A DNA stretch of 52,515 bases from NCBI GenBank assembly GCA_029567325.1, contig JAKQLF010000248.1, positions 1 through 52,515 on the forward strand, read 5' to 3'. The number at the start of each line of letters is the position of its first letter. Within the stretch, counting starts at the first letter, position 1. Of the stretch, positions 8,897-18,196 are shown piece after piece. The translations under genes were made by a program, and so were the position numbers. The stretch comes from Bacteroidota bacterium (lineage in GTDB: Bacteria > Bacteroidota > Bacteroidia > Chitinophagales > Saprospiraceae). The notes beneath the pieces are model-generated. The model saw only the letters and a list, made by a program, of their open reading frames with translations, ran no database searches and was not told where the DNA came from.

Positions 8897-8924
8897 GAAC
8901 ATTTTTGATCAAAATTGATATCTG
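8897..8924 (+). promoter_or_regulatory. GAAC-N20-TCTG box upstream of GH13 gene
   Basis: GAAC at 8897-8900, exactly 20 bases, then TCTG at 8921-8924, ending 23 bases before the ATG at 8948. Same layout as the boxes at 7476, 17372 and 26255. The last base differs (G rather than A or T). Confidence 0.5.
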
Positions 8925-8947
8925 ATTAATTACAAAAAAAAATAGAT

Positions 8948-10750
8948 ATGGAACAAGATATCCTGACAAATAATCATTTAGAATTGGGTGCAAGCCCCAA
9001 TGAAAATGGCGTTTATTTTCGTGTTTGGGCACCTCATGCAGATAATGTTTCCGTCGTTGGTAATTTCAATGACTGGAATGTCGATGCCAATGAGATGGTT
9101 ACTGAAGATGGTGAATTTTGGAGTATCCAAATAGAAAACCTTAAAGCAGGAGATGAATATAAATATGCCATCAAGACAAAATCAGGTGATATCTTACATA
9201 GGAATGACCCACGTGCAAAATTATTGACCAATAGTTCTGGTAATTCCATCGTTTACCAAGATAATTTTGACTGGGAAGATGACCATTTCCAATTACCTCC
9301 AATGAATGAATTGATCATATATGAGATGCACATTGGCACTTTTCATGCAAAGACAAATGGTCAGCCAGGTGATTTCCACACGGCGATTGAAAAAATAGAT
9401 CATTTGGTCAACATAGGTATCAACTGTGTAGAAATTATGCCTGTCAATGAATTTGCGGGCGACTTTTCTTGGGGATATAATCCCGCGCATCCATTTGCAA
9501 TAGAGTCCGCTTATGGAGGGCCAGATGCTTTCAAGGCATTCGTCAAAGCCTGTCATCAAAAGGGAATTGGTGTCATTTTAGATGTGGTTTATAATCATTT
9601 TGGCCCATCAGATATGGATCTTTGGCAATTTGACGGTTGGTCAGAAAATGGAAAAGGAGGTATTTATTTTTACAATAATTGGAAGTCCACCACACCTTGG
9701 GGTGATAGCCGACCAGATTATGGGAGGAATGAAGTGAGGTCATATATCCATGACAACGCGATGATGTGGTTGAGAGAATTTAGATGTGATGGTTTGAGAA
9801 TGGACATGGTGCCTTACATCAGAAATGTTCATGGCAATGAATCTCCAGACGCTTCCATTGAGGAAGGTTTCACTTTATTAAGATGGATCAATGACTCTAT
9901 TCATGAAGAATTTCCAAATAAAATAACCATTGCTGAAGATTTACACGGCAATGATTTCATTACAAGAAATACAAGTGAAGGAGGATGTGGGTTTAGCGCT
10001 CAATGGGACGCAGATTATGTACATCCAGTAAGGCAGATGTTGATAGCTGGGAATGATGATGACATGAATTTTGAAAACATCTTTACAGCTTTGACCAGGA
10101 GATATAGCAATGATACTTATAAAAGAATAATTTACACAGAATCACATGATGAAGTAGCCAATGGTCGTGCTAGAATAACCACTGAAGTGTGGCCAGACGA
10201 TCCTCAAAATTACTATGCCGTCAATAAAGCTGCACTTGGACTCTGTCTCACACTTACTGCCCCCGGAATACCAATGTTGTTTCAAGGTCAAGAAATGTTG
10301 GAAGACAATTGGTTTGATGATCAAGATCCTATTGATTGGAAACTATCAAAATTGAATGCTGGATTTGGAAATATGACCAGGCAGCTCACGGACTTCAGAG
10401 CCAACCGCTACGGTAATACCAAAGGTTTGACGGGAAGTAATATTCAGATTTTACACAGTAATATGGCTGATAAAGTTATAGCATTCCAGAGAGTTTATGA
10501 AGATATGGATAAAGACAGCGTGATCATCATATTCAATTTCTCCAGCAATAGCTATGATTCATACAGTCTTCCTAGTCCTTTGACCACTGACGTAGAACAA
10601 GTATTTTGCCTGGGAGACAAAAAATATCACAAAGAACTTCAGGCTGACAAGGATCCACATTTCATCGAAAACTTGGTGAATGAAAATGGAAGGAGCATTG
10701 TGTGCCACTTGAGTCCATTTGATTGTCACATATTAGCTGTAAAACAATAA
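8948..10750 (+). CDS. GH13 alpha-glucan enzyme with CBM48 (branching enzyme / trehalohydrolase-like)
   Basis: A 600-residue cytoplasmic enzyme. An N-terminal CBM48/E-set domain covers about residues 12-105 (VYFRVWAPHADNVSVVGNFN). A GH13 barrel follows, with the four conserved regions: DVVYNH near 212-217, DGLRMD near 281-286 (nucleophile Asp286), IAEDLHGND near 328-336 (acid Glu330) and TESHDEV near 397-403. A small beta domain ends the protein. The CBM48-GH13 layout and the IYEMHIGTF segment fit glycogen branching enzymes and maltooligosyl-trehalose trehalohydrolases; I cannot choose between them, so no symbol is given. A GAAC-N20-TCTG box lies just upstream, and an SDR gene follows 113 bases later. 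A role in storage glucan or osmoprotectant metabolism under stress is inferred. Confidence 0.85.
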   Translation: MEQDILTNNHLELGASPNENGVYFRVWAPHADNVSVVGNFNDWNVDANEMVTEDGEFWSIQIENLKAGDEYKYAIKTKSGDILHRNDPRAKLLTNSSGNSIVYQDNFDWEDDHFQLPPMNELIIYEMHIGTFHAKTNGQPGDFHTAIEKIDHLVNIGINCVEIMPVNEFAGDFSWGYNPAHPFAIESAYGGPDAFKAFVKACHQKGIGVILDVVYNHFGPSDMDLWQFDGWSENGKGGIYFYNNWKSTTPWGDSRPDYGRNEVRSYIHDNAMMWLREFRCDGLRMDMVPYIRNVHGNESPDASIEEGFTLLRWINDSIHEEFPNKITIAEDLHGNDFITRNTSEGGCGFSAQWDADYVHPVRQMLIAGNDDDMNFENIFTALTRRYSNDTYKRIIYTESHDEVANGRARITTEVWPDDPQNYYAVNKAALGLCLTLTAPGIPMLFQGQEMLEDNWFDDQDPIDWKLSKLNAGFGNMTRQLTDFRANRYGNTKGLTGSNIQILHSNMADKVIAFQRVYEDMDKDSVIIIFNFSSNSYDSYSLPSPLTTDVEQVFCLGDKKYHKELQADKDPHFIENLVNENGRSIVCHLSPFDCHILAVKQ

Positions 10751-10863
10751 AAGTGGGTTTATTGGAGCATTTTCATTGGTTTCCACAATTTCCTTTTAAA
10801 AATGACCATTAACTTAGTGTTTCCTTTATTGCTTATATTTATTAATGACCAAAAAATATAATT

Positions 10864-11667
10864 ATGAAACTTATCAATCAAACTTGTTTGGTTACAGGAT
10901 CAAGTTCAGGGATTGGCAAAGCAATTGCTCGTAAAATGGCCATGGAAGGAGCCAATGTAATCATCAATTATTACAGCGATAAAATTTCAGCGGAAGAACT
11001 GGCTCATGATCTGGAAGAAATTTCTGTTGATAACGAAATGTTGGTCGTGAAAGGTGATGTATCAAAACAAAAAGACGTTGAAAACATTTTCAAAAATACC
11101 ATCGATAAATTCGGTGCATTAGATATTCTGGTGGCGAATTCAGGTATTCAACAGGATGCACCGTCACATGAATTGACACTTGAGCAGTGGAATAGAGTAA
11201 TTGAGGTAAATCTGACCGGACAATTTCTGTGCGCACAATCAGCCATCAAATGTTTTTTAAACCAAGGAATGAGGCCTACAATTTCAAAGGCAATGGGCAA
11301 AATTATACATATGAGCAGTGTACATGAAATCATCCCATGGGCTGGTCATTTAAACTATGCTTCATCCAAAGGAGGACTTTTGATGTTGATGAAAACTTTA
11401 GCACTGGAATATGGAAAACACAAAATAAGAGTCAATAGCATCGCACCAGGAGCCATTCAAACATCCATCAATGAAGAGGTGTGGTCTTCCAAAAAAGGAA
11501 TGGAAAACTTACTAAAGCTGATTCCATATGGTCGAATAGGTCAAGTTGAGGATGTTGCGAATGCAGCTGCATGGCTTGCATCTGACGAAAGTGATTACGT
11601 GACCGGCACAACGATTTTTGTTGATGGCGGAATGTCTTGTTATCCCGGATTTCTGGACAATGGATAA
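10864..11667 (+). CDS. SDR-family oxidoreductase (glucose 1-dehydrogenase-like)
   Basis: A 267-residue classical short-chain dehydrogenase/reductase. The NAD(P)-binding TGSSSGIGKA motif is at about residues 11-20, the NSG equivalent of NNAG near 95-97, the catalytic Ser in HMSSVHE, and YxxxK as YASSK. C-terminal SIAPGAIQT and the final FVDGGMSCYPGF match glucose 1-dehydrogenase-like SDRs, a group often found among general stress genes. The substrate cannot be read from sequence. It follows the GH13 gene by 113 bases without a visible terminator, so the two may share the GAAC-N20-TCTG promoter. Confidence 0.88.
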   Translation: MKLINQTCLVTGSSSGIGKAIARKMAMEGANVIINYYSDKISAEELAHDLEEISVDNEMLVVKGDVSKQKDVENIFKNTIDKFGALDILVANSGIQQDAPSHELTLEQWNRVIEVNLTGQFLCAQSAIKCFLNQGMRPTISKAMGKIIHMSSVHEIIPWAGHLNYASSKGGLLMLMKTLALEYGKHKIRVNSIAPGAIQTSINEEVWSSKKGMENLLKLIPYGRIGQVEDVANAAAWLASDESDYVTGTTIFVDGGMSCYPGFLDNG

Positions 11668-11738
11668 TAATAAATAAATGTTTAACCACTATTAGTAGTA
11701 CCTTTACTAAAGGAATAATTGATAAAATTGAAGCTTTC

Positions 11739-12281
11739 ATGGTAGAAAATGAATCATTAAATATCGCAATCATTGATGATAATGAAGGAGATATCATCAT
11801 CATAAAAAAGCATTTGGAAAGTATTTTTGCAAATGCAGCTTTTGTAACGGCTGATTCTAAAAAAGCATTTGAGGAAAAAATTCAATGGATGGAACCTCAC
11901 ATTGTTTTGAGTGATTACAACTTGCCAGATTGCACTGGTTTGGATCTGCTTTTATATACAAAGCAACACTACCCTTCTGTACCGTTTGTATTCATCACAG
12001 GCATGCTCAATGATGAGGAAAAAACTGCTGAAGTAATCCTAAATGGGGCAAATGGTTACATCTTGAAACAAAACGTCCACACTGTTGGACCAAAAGTGGA
12101 GGAAACGCTGCTTAAAAACAAAGCCATGGTTTCAGAAAACGATCTCAAAAGGAGAAAAATGGACGAGCTTTCTATGGGACTCGACAAATTGAAGCAATTC
12201 ATTATAGATAATAAAGACCACTCAGCACTTTTAGAGATTGTCTCAGAATTGGAAGCAGAAGCCAAGTTTTTAAAATTTTAA
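11739..12281 (+). CDS. Single-domain response regulator with helical C-terminal tail
   Basis: A 180-residue protein. The receiver domain shows the acidic pair Asp13-Asp14 (IIDDNEGD), the phosphoacceptor Asp59 (VLSDYNLPD), the switch Thr in FVFITGML and the conserved Lys in GYILKQN. After about residue 125 comes a charged helical tail with no recognised output domain. The start is the ATG at 11739; the frame runs back to 11637 but would overlap the SDR gene, and the receiver fold starts at this ATG. It lies directly upstream of a histidine kinase and a second receiver gene, so a phosphorelay among the three is likely. A diverged paralogue lies at 21553-22083. Confidence 0.85.
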   Translation: MVENESLNIAIIDDNEGDIIIIKKHLESIFANAAFVTADSKKAFEEKIQWMEPHIVLSDYNLPDCTGLDLLLYTKQHYPSVPFVFITGMLNDEEKTAEVILNGANGYILKQNVHTVGPKVEETLLKNKAMVSENDLKRRKMDELSMGLDKLKQFIIDNKDHSALLEIVSELEAEAKFLKF

Positions 12282-12303
12282 TCAATCGTAACCTTTTATA
12301 GTT

Positions 12304-13734
12304 ATGAAAGAAACATTAGCTAGAGAAAAAAACGTCCTCAATTCTACCTTTTTTACCATTTTCTCCTTAGTTGTACTTCTTTCAGCAATCTTATTATTAT
12401 CCATAGTAGAATCTCATTACTTTAATAAATTGAGGTTATCCCATAATATCAATTATCATTTATATGATTATTTTGGTTTAATACAAGATGCGGAAACTGG
12501 ACAAAGGGGGTATGCCTTGACCAATGATGAGACTTATTTGGAGCCCTATTACACCTCCCTTTCAAAAATTAAAAAAAAGGAACAAGAAATTACTGTAGCC
12601 ATAAATCAGGATGTAGATCGTTCAAGGCAGTTTAAACAAATTCTTGCCTTAAAAGAAACAAAAATTCAGGAGCTCATTCATACCATTTCATTGATGAAAC
12701 TTGGTAAAAGAAAGGAAGCCATAGACATCATCAATTCCAATACCGGTTTGACAAATATGACCCAAATCCGCTTGCTTATTGGTGATTTCAAAACTCAGGA
12801 AAGATTGAGAACTACCCAAATTAGAGAAACATATTATCGTTATAAAAATATCATTTACGTACTTTTTGTGGTGGCTTTAATTGTCACTGGATTTAATTAT
12901 TACAACTTAAGGGCTCAAATTACTCCTTTGATTGCCCACCTCAAAAACGTGAACGGCAACCTTCAGAAAACTGTCATTGAAAAGGAAACTGAAATCCAAG
13001 AAAGAATGAGGGTTGAAGCAGAAAACACCAAATTGCTGCATCATTTAAATCAAAAAAATCAAGAACTCAATCATTTTGCTTACATCGCAAGTCATGATTT
13101 ACAAGAACCTTTGAGGACGATCAAAAACTTTATCAATTTATATGAAGAGGAGTATGGGGACAATCTCAATGAAGAGGCGAAATCTTATTTTGATTTTATC
13201 ATCAAGGCTAGCAATAGAATGTCCAAACTTATTCATGGTTTATTGTTGTATTCCAAGATTGGTTCGTCTGCCTCCTTTTCCAAAAACGACATCAATAAAT
13301 TGGTAGAAGAAGCCAAAGAAAACTTAAAAACACTTTTGGATGAAAGGAAAGCCATTATTGAAGTAGCGGATTTGCCAACCATTGAGGTGTACAGGATAGA
13401 AATGGTGCAACTTTTTCAGAATCTTATCCAAAATGCAATAAAATTCTGCCCGGGCAAACAACCACAGATCAAAATTGGTTATAAAGAACTAGCCAATGAA
13501 CACGAATTTGTGGTGTCAGATAATGGCATTGGAATGGAGCAAAAAGATGTTCAAAAAATATTCAATATGTTTGCCAGGCTTCACAATGAAAAGGAATATG
13601 CAGGGCAAGGAATTGGTTTGGCTTTTTGCAAAAAAATTGCAGAGCTACATGGAGGTAAAATCACTGTAGAAAGTCAATTAAATAAAGGAACTTCATTTTA
13701 TATAACCATATCAAAAAATGTGGAGCATGTTTAA
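12304..13734 (+). CDS. CHASE3-domain sensor histidine kinase
   Basis: A 476-residue membrane sensor kinase. Transmembrane helix 1 is at about 14-34. An extracytoplasmic CHASE3-type domain covers about 40-180 (DAETGQRGYALTNDETYLEP is typical). Helix 2 is at about 182-200, followed by a coiled coil at about 212-256. The HisKA domain has the phosphoacceptor His264 in IASHDLQEPLRT. The HATPase domain has the N box (LIQNAIKF), G1 (DNGIGM) and G2 (GQGIGLAFCKK). The receptor signal is unknown. The next gene, a receiver protein, overlaps its 3' end by 17 bases, which suggests translational coupling and a cognate pair. Confidence 0.92.
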   Translation: MKETLAREKNVLNSTFFTIFSLVVLLSAILLLSIVESHYFNKLRLSHNINYHLYDYFGLIQDAETGQRGYALTNDETYLEPYYTSLSKIKKKEQEITVAINQDVDRSRQFKQILALKETKIQELIHTISLMKLGKRKEAIDIINSNTGLTNMTQIRLLIGDFKTQERLRTTQIRETYYRYKNIIYVLFVVALIVTGFNYYNLRAQITPLIAHLKNVNGNLQKTVIEKETEIQERMRVEAENTKLLHHLNQKNQELNHFAYIASHDLQEPLRTIKNFINLYEEEYGDNLNEEAKSYFDFIIKASNRMSKLIHGLLLYSKIGSSASFSKNDINKLVEEAKENLKTLLDERKAIIEVADLPTIEVYRIEMVQLFQNLIQNAIKFCPGKQPQIKIGYKELANEHEFVVSDNGIGMEQKDVQKIFNMFARLHNEKEYAGQGIGLAFCKKIAELHGGKITVESQLNKGTSFYITISKNVEHV

Positions 13735-14152
13735 AAAATTACAAAAAATAATGTTGGTAGACGATTCAGAATCAGATAATTATATACATGCAAAAAAAAT
13801 TGCAAAAGCTGATGTTACTAATGATATCATTGTAAAATATAGTGGTTTTGAGGCTTTGGAATACCTTTGTACAGCTGATGATGATGACAATTATCCAAGA
13901 CCAGAATTGATTTTTCTCGACATCAATATGCCTGGAATGAATGGCTGGGAGTTTATGGAAGCTTATGATGAAATTGATGAAAAAATGAAGGCCAATGTGG
14001 TCATCACTATGCTTACCACATCGATTGCCGACACAGATAAAGAAATCGCATTGAAACGGAGTGGCATCAATGCCTACGAGAATAAACCTTTGACCGAAAA
14101 AAAACTATGGAATGTTCTGGAGAAATTTTTTCCAGACCGGTTTGAGGAATAA
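13718..14152 (+). CDS. Response regulator, Rcp1-like single receiver
   Basis: A 144-residue receiver-only protein: acidic pair in IMLVDDSESD, phosphoacceptor Asp68 in LIFLDINMPGMNGWEF, Thr in VITMLTTS, and Lys in YENKPLTEK (KP motif). There is no DNA-binding domain, so output is by protein contact or phosphotransfer, as in Rcp1-type regulators. It overlaps the kinase gene; an alternative ATG three codons later (13727) would reduce the overlap to 8 bases. It is the likely direct partner of the CHASE3 kinase. Confidence 0.9.
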   Translation: MWSMFKKLQKIMLVDDSESDNYIHAKKIAKADVTNDIIVKYSGFEALEYLCTADDDDNYPRPELIFLDINMPGMNGWEFMEAYDEIDEKMKANVVITMLTTSIADTDKEIALKRSGINAYENKPLTEKKLWNVLEKFFPDRFEE

Positions 14153-14189
14153 TACAAATGACAAAGAGTGAAAACGCTTAAGGTTTAAT

Positions 14190-14210
14190 GCTCATAATTT
14201 ATTTATGAGC
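14190..14210. terminator. Hairpin between convergent genes, overlapping a stop codon
   Basis: An 8-bp perfect stem (14190-14197 against 14203-14210) with a 5-base loop. One arm contains the stop codon of the minus-strand gene. No T run follows in either direction, so termination activity is uncertain. Confidence 0.35.
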
Positions 14211-16515
14211 TCACAAATAATCTTTTATGCTGTTTGATATAGGCAGTGCCAAAAATAAAAGTAAATAGACCTAGCAAAATAATAGCCCAAGTCCCCATGC
14301 TGGGAATTGCTTGCTCTGGTGGTAAAATATCCTGTAAAGTCAATAAGAAAATGTCGGATGGATTGCCTGTAGTATTACCTTCAAATATTAAATTTTGTCC
14401 ATTGATGAGGTAAGCTCCTATCTCATCTGTTGAACAATTGATGATGTCTTGCCTTTGCAGATCAGTCAACCTCATTACAACAAGGTTGGAATTGTCACAA
14501 TTACTTTCCTGCCAAAATAATAAATCACCTACCAATTTTGGCAATTCATTATCGATTTCATCATTTGTCACTAAAATTTTATTGAGGTTTGCAAGATCTA
14601 AAATTGCTATTTCGTTGTCTCCAGAATTATATCCTTCTTCCCAAACCAAACGATTGGAATTGTAAGAAACTCGTGAATCTGAATCAGTATTATCAGAAAC
14701 AATCAATGAACTACCTCCCTCGTTGATCCGATATAAAAATATATCAGAATCAAAGTTTATTGCATCAGAGCCTTCCCAATAAACATAAACACTATCTATA
14801 TGCAAGCTTGTAACAGATAATGAATTACCTAGCGAAATATTTAAAAAATTAGCTGGAATCGCAGCTTGATTGGCATCAAATAGAAAAACATCTCTACCTC
14901 CAAGTGTTTGTAATGTCCAAACTACATAATGGCCATCGACATCTGGGTCATTTTGAGATTCTGTATCATTGGTAACGTCTGTCACTATACCCGTCGAAAT
15001 ATTGTATAAATATATATCAGTATCCGTGCCATCAAAACCTTCCCAAACAACAAAATTACCTGATATTTTAGGGTCATCTTCGTTTCCAACTCTATTTGAA
15101 ATGTTGATGATTGGACCATTGGTTGATATTCTATATAACAATATTTCATCATCAAAAGCATCATTATTATGTTCCCAAACTACATAATCGCCAGATATTA
15201 CTGGATTTCGATCAAAGTTTGAAGCATTATTTGAAATATTTGCAATCGTTCCATCAGTTAAATTATAAAGAAATATTTCAGAATCATTGACATCATTGCC
15301 GCTCCATACAATATATGAACCATCTGATTGTGGTTGATTATCAGCATTCGGCAAATTGTTGCTGATATTAGTGGCATTCCGACAATTTGCTGATTGCTCA
15401 TCCAACAAAAAGTATTTTATGTTGTTTGGACCTCCTAATAAATCTGAACATTCCCAAGAAATGATGTTTTCTGAAATTGTTGGAAAATAGTCATCCTTTT
15501 CTGAGCATTTAGATATATTTTCATATTGTCTTGTAATTAAGTTTATGAGATATACTTCTGATTCAGAACAATTGGTAGAGACAGTAAAAACAGCAAAATT
15601 ATTATCAATGTTTGCTTCAAATTGATCGATACCAATGTCGTTGATTAAAAAAGTACTGCCAACAGAAATTTGGTACCCTTCCAAAGAAACTCCACCATCA
15701 TGTTTTTCCCAAATCACAAAATCTCCATTTACAACAGGTTTAAATTCATCACTTATTGAATTTGTCAAATTGATAGGCGCCCCCCCATCAATAATTGAAT
15801 ATAAATAGATATCGCTGGTAAAATTAATATTATCTTGAAAAGCCCAAACAATTGAGCTTCCATCGAATCTAAAGTAGCCTGAAAAAAGCGCTAAACCAGG
15901 ATTTACTACAACAAAATTGGTAGGAACTGGAGCTTGATCCAATTGGTATAAAACCAGATCATCCATCCTTCTCCATAAAATGTAATTTCCTGAAATCTGT
16001 GGATCAACATCTTGTAAAACATCATTAGTCAGGTTGAGTACCTCATCCTCTTGTATTTTATATACATAAATATCAGTTGAGCTGCCATTGAATGATTCCC
16101 AAACTATTGTATTTCCATCAATTTGTGGATCATCGTCATTGTTTGGCGTATGGCTAATATTTTTTGCTGGACCATTTGTAGAGATTTGGTACAAATAAAT
16201 CTCGTCAAATTCAAAGTCGAATGACTCTTCCCAAACTATGTAATCGCCTGATATCTTCGGGTTTTTAGGAAATGTTCCTTCCTCAGAGACTTGGATAGAT
16301 ATTTGAGTGGCTAAATTATATAAAAAAATACGTCTTGTACCTGCATCATTATTTTCATAAACTATATAATTACCATCTTGATCATGATTTGAATTGAAAG
16401 AATTTCCATTGCTCTCCATGGGAAATCCATTACTACAAATTTGTGCGAAACTTGCCTTGGGGATATTTATAAAGGACAATAGTATAATTGCATAGATAAA
16501 TTGTGATAGTTTCAT
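14203..16515 (-). CDS. Secreted TolB-like beta-propeller repeat protein with C-terminal membrane anchor
   Basis: A 770-residue protein. A signal peptide covers about residues 1-25 (ending KASFAQ). The body is built of about a dozen repeats of roughly 45-50 residues with the pattern PxISGxYVVWE...DIYLYxISTG...NIS, as in TolB/WD40-like propeller proteins; two or more propellers are likely. The C-terminus has PSMGTWAIILLGLFTFIFG, then a basic end (KQHKRLF). This Pro-Thr/Ser-x-Gly-x-Trp plus helix plus basic tail resembles IPTL-CTERM-type sorting anchors. The protein is thus likely held in a membrane or sorted to the surface. Repeats near the N- and C-terminal halves are similar enough to suggest internal duplication. 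Ligand unknown. Confidence 0.82.
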   Translation of the reverse strand: MKLSQFIYAIILLSFINIPKASFAQICSNGFPMESNGNSFNSNHDQDGNYIVYENNDAGTRRIFLYNLATQISIQVSEEGTFPKNPKISGDYIVWEESFDFEFDEIYLYQISTNGPAKNISHTPNNDDDPQIDGNTIVWESFNGSSTDIYVYKIQEDEVLNLTNDVLQDVDPQISGNYILWRRMDDLVLYQLDQAPVPTNFVVVNPGLALFSGYFRFDGSSIVWAFQDNINFTSDIYLYSIIDGGAPINLTNSISDEFKPVVNGDFVIWEKHDGGVSLEGYQISVGSTFLINDIGIDQFEANIDNNFAVFTVSTNCSESEVYLINLITRQYENISKCSEKDDYFPTISENIISWECSDLLGGPNNIKYFLLDEQSANCRNATNISNNLPNADNQPQSDGSYIVWSGNDVNDSEIFLYNLTDGTIANISNNASNFDRNPVISGDYVVWEHNNDAFDDEILLYRISTNGPIINISNRVGNEDDPKISGNFVVWEGFDGTDTDIYLYNISTGIVTDVTNDTESQNDPDVDGHYVVWTLQTLGGRDVFLFDANQAAIPANFLNISLGNSLSVTSLHIDSVYVYWEGSDAINFDSDIFLYRINEGGSSLIVSDNTDSDSRVSYNSNRLVWEEGYNSGDNEIAILDLANLNKILVTNDEIDNELPKLVGDLLFWQESNCDNSNLVVMRLTDLQRQDIINCSTDEIGAYLINGQNLIFEGNTTGNPSDIFLLTLQDILPPEQAIPSMGTWAIILLGLFTFIFGTAYIKQHKRLFVSS

Positions 16516-16534
16516 TGTTGGTCTTTTAGCATTA

Positions 16535-16542
16535 CAAATATA
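16535..16542 (-). promoter_or_regulatory. Candidate -7 box for the propeller gene
   Basis: Minus strand TATATTTG, full match to TAnnTTTG, 19 bases before the ATG at 16515. No good TTG was found 19-20 bases upstream. Confidence 0.4.
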
Positions 16543-16801
16543 GTGAGATACACCATAGTATATTCTTATAAACCTACATTTTCAACATAAATCAAACAAT
16601 TTTAACACATATCACCATTCATTCTATTTATTTTTTGAACTTTTCCGCTTTTTGAAATAAACCTACATACAATAAAAGCATTCATAAATTATTGAAACCA
16701 GATAATTTTGATACCAATTTTATACTGTAAAATGACACTTCTTCACCGCTAAAAACTCAAAGTAAGAATGCATTTTTAAAATTTTCAAATCTTAACCCAA
16801 C

Positions 16802-16850
16802 AAAAAAAGTGCGAGATAAATGCAATCATTTATCCCACACTTCAAAAAAA
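16802..16850 (-). terminator. Terminator of the general-stress FMN gene
   Basis: A 14-position stem with two mismatches (16809-16822 against 16827-16840) and a 4-base loop, with A runs outside both arms. On the minus strand the hairpin ends in seven T. It lies 12 bases after the stop at 16862. Confidence 0.82.
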
Positions 16851-16861
16851 GTTTATATCAA

Positions 16862-17350
16862 TTAAAGACTTACTTTCCCATGTTCATCTTTACTTTCTTC
16901 GTAAACTTCGCCTGTCACGACAGCTTTAGCCATTTTAAATAATTGAAAAACTTTCCAGTCGGGGCTGTCCCAAAATTCTGCTTCTATGGGTACAAATTTT
17001 ATAAGTGCCAGATTTGGACTAGTGGGTCCATCTGGGAACCATGCTTTGGTGAAAAAATTAAATAATTCTTCTTTCTTTAATGGGTCCATTACTTGGTATG
17101 CATGTCCTTTTATGTTCAAAAAAGTGTCATCGCTCGGAATTGAGTAAGACAAGAGTATCTCCGAATCACCTTTTAATTCTTCTACTTTCGTGGAATTTGA
17201 ATCTGTAAAAAACCAAATGTTTCCATTTTCATCATAAGAATTGGTCGCCATTGGCCTCATCTTTACTTCACCTTCTTCAGATTTAGTAATAAACATACAG
17301 GTCCTCATCTTATCAATTATTCCTTTTACTTTATCATGTTGTGCGTTCAT
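16862..17350 (-). CDS. General stress protein 26-like, pyridoxamine 5'-phosphate oxidase fold
   Basis: A 162-residue protein of the split-barrel flavin-binding fold, in the general stress protein 26 (YdaG-like) branch. Recognisable parts are MRTCMFITKSEEGEVKMRPM (first strands), GNIWFFTDSNSTKVEEL, and the C-terminal PIEAEFWDSPDWKVFQLFKM. Members bind FMN/F420-like cofactors; the reaction is not established for this branch. The gene has its own GAAC-N20-TCTT box (17372-17399), 22 bases before the ATG, and its own terminator, so it is a single-gene unit. It is a core member of the proposed local stress regulon. Confidence 0.9.
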   Translation of the reverse strand: MNAQHDKVKGIIDKMRTCMFITKSEEGEVKMRPMATNSYDENGNIWFFTDSNSTKVEELKGDSEILLSYSIPSDDTFLNIKGHAYQVMDPLKKEELFNFFTKAWFPDGPTSPNLALIKFVPIEAEFWDSPDWKVFQLFKMAKAVVTGEVYEESKDEHGKVSL

Positions 17351-17371
17351 AGTTTGTGTGTTTATTTATTA

Positions 17372-17399
17372 AAGAGCGCTTAAAATGTTGATTTTGTTC
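17372..17399 (-). promoter_or_regulatory. GAAC-N20-TCTT box upstream of general-stress gene
   Basis: Minus strand GAACAAAA begins at 17399; TCTT ends at 17372; exactly 20 bases lie between GAAC and TCTT. Same layout as the boxes at 7476, 8897 and 26255. Confidence 0.55.
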
Positions 17400-17431
17400 A
17401 ATTTGCAAAAGCAGATGGCAAATTCCTAAAT

Positions 17432-17471
17432 TAAAAAGCGAACCTGAAAAGTATAAACTTCTCAAATTCGC
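17432..17471 (-). terminator. Terminator of the PorT-like barrel gene
   Basis: An interrupted hairpin: GCGAA at 17438-17442 pairs with TTCGC at 17467-17471, with an inner pairing around the AAGT/ACTT segments. On the minus strand it ends in five T. It lies 72 bases after the stop at 17543 and just upstream of the next gene's promoter. Confidence 0.65.
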
Positions 17472-17542
17472 TCAATCGTTAAATATTTACATTTAGAATT
17501 AAATGGACTTTGCTAGTCATTTAAATCGTCATCGCATTTTTA

Positions 17543-18127
17543 TTAGATCCCATAGGCCAATCCGATATTGAAGCCTATAGTTCTGTTTTTAAGATCATTT
17601 AGACCCAAAACATTAGTGTTGGACAAATTTGTCAAACCTAGATCTGCTCTCAAATCCACATTCAACCAAAGTCTCGAACCAACTCTATAATTAAATCCTA
17701 AACCACCCATAGCGCCAATATCAAAACTGTTGTATGCTGGCTTTACATCTACATCATTGGTCTTGGCTGTTAGTAAAAATCCAGGTGAAAGTCCCAATTC
17801 CAATCGTGGTCTGAATGCATCTCCCAATTTATTGAAAAAGAATTTATACAATACTGGTACTTTTACATAATTGAGATCCACCGAAGAATTTCCAGATTTA
17901 AATCCTTGCTGTGAATACAATAAATCTACTCCAATACCCGACATTTCATTGAGACTATATGTAGAAGTAATTCCAAAAACCAACCCTGTATTTATGTCGG
18001 TATTTTCACTATTAACATTGGCAAAATTGATCCCTATTTTTGGCCCTAATGAAAAATTGTCATTGGACTGTGCATTTAAACCAAAACCAAAAAAGGTAAT
18101 TAAGCAAGCAAAAAATAATTGTTTCAT
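17543..18127 (-). CDS. Outer-membrane beta-barrel protein, PorT-like
   Basis: A 194-residue protein with a signal peptide (about 1-19, ending GLNAQ) and about eight amphipathic strands, e.g. SLGPKIGINFANV, GIGVDLLYSQQGF, YVKVPVLYKFF, PRLELGLSPGFLL and FNIGLAYGI at the end. This is the outer-membrane barrel 2 (PorT-like) pattern, usual length about 190-220. The exact role is unknown. It follows the OmpA-family gene by 69 bases on the same strand and may be cotranscribed with it. Confidence 0.82.
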   Translation of the reverse strand: MKQLFFACLITFFGFGLNAQSNDNFSLGPKIGINFANVNSENTDINTGLVFGITSTYSLNEMSGIGVDLLYSQQGFKSGNSSVDLNYVKVPVLYKFFFNKLGDAFRPRLELGLSPGFLLTAKTNDVDVKPAYNSFDIGAMGGLGFNYRVGSRLWLNVDLRADLGLTNLSNTNVLGLNDLKNRTIGFNIGLAYGI

Positions 18128-18196
18128 AATAATTTAATTAAAAATAATTTAATTGTAATGTGAATGTTAAACACTCACCTCGCGATAGTTAACCGG

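Larger units (their letters stand above)
16516..16861. other. Spacer with propeller-gene promoter and stress-gene terminator
   Basis: No coding frame. It holds a TATATTTG box at 16535-16542 for the minus-strand propeller gene and a terminator at 16802-16850 for the upstream general-stress gene. The part in between is AT-rich without visible structure. Confidence 0.45.
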
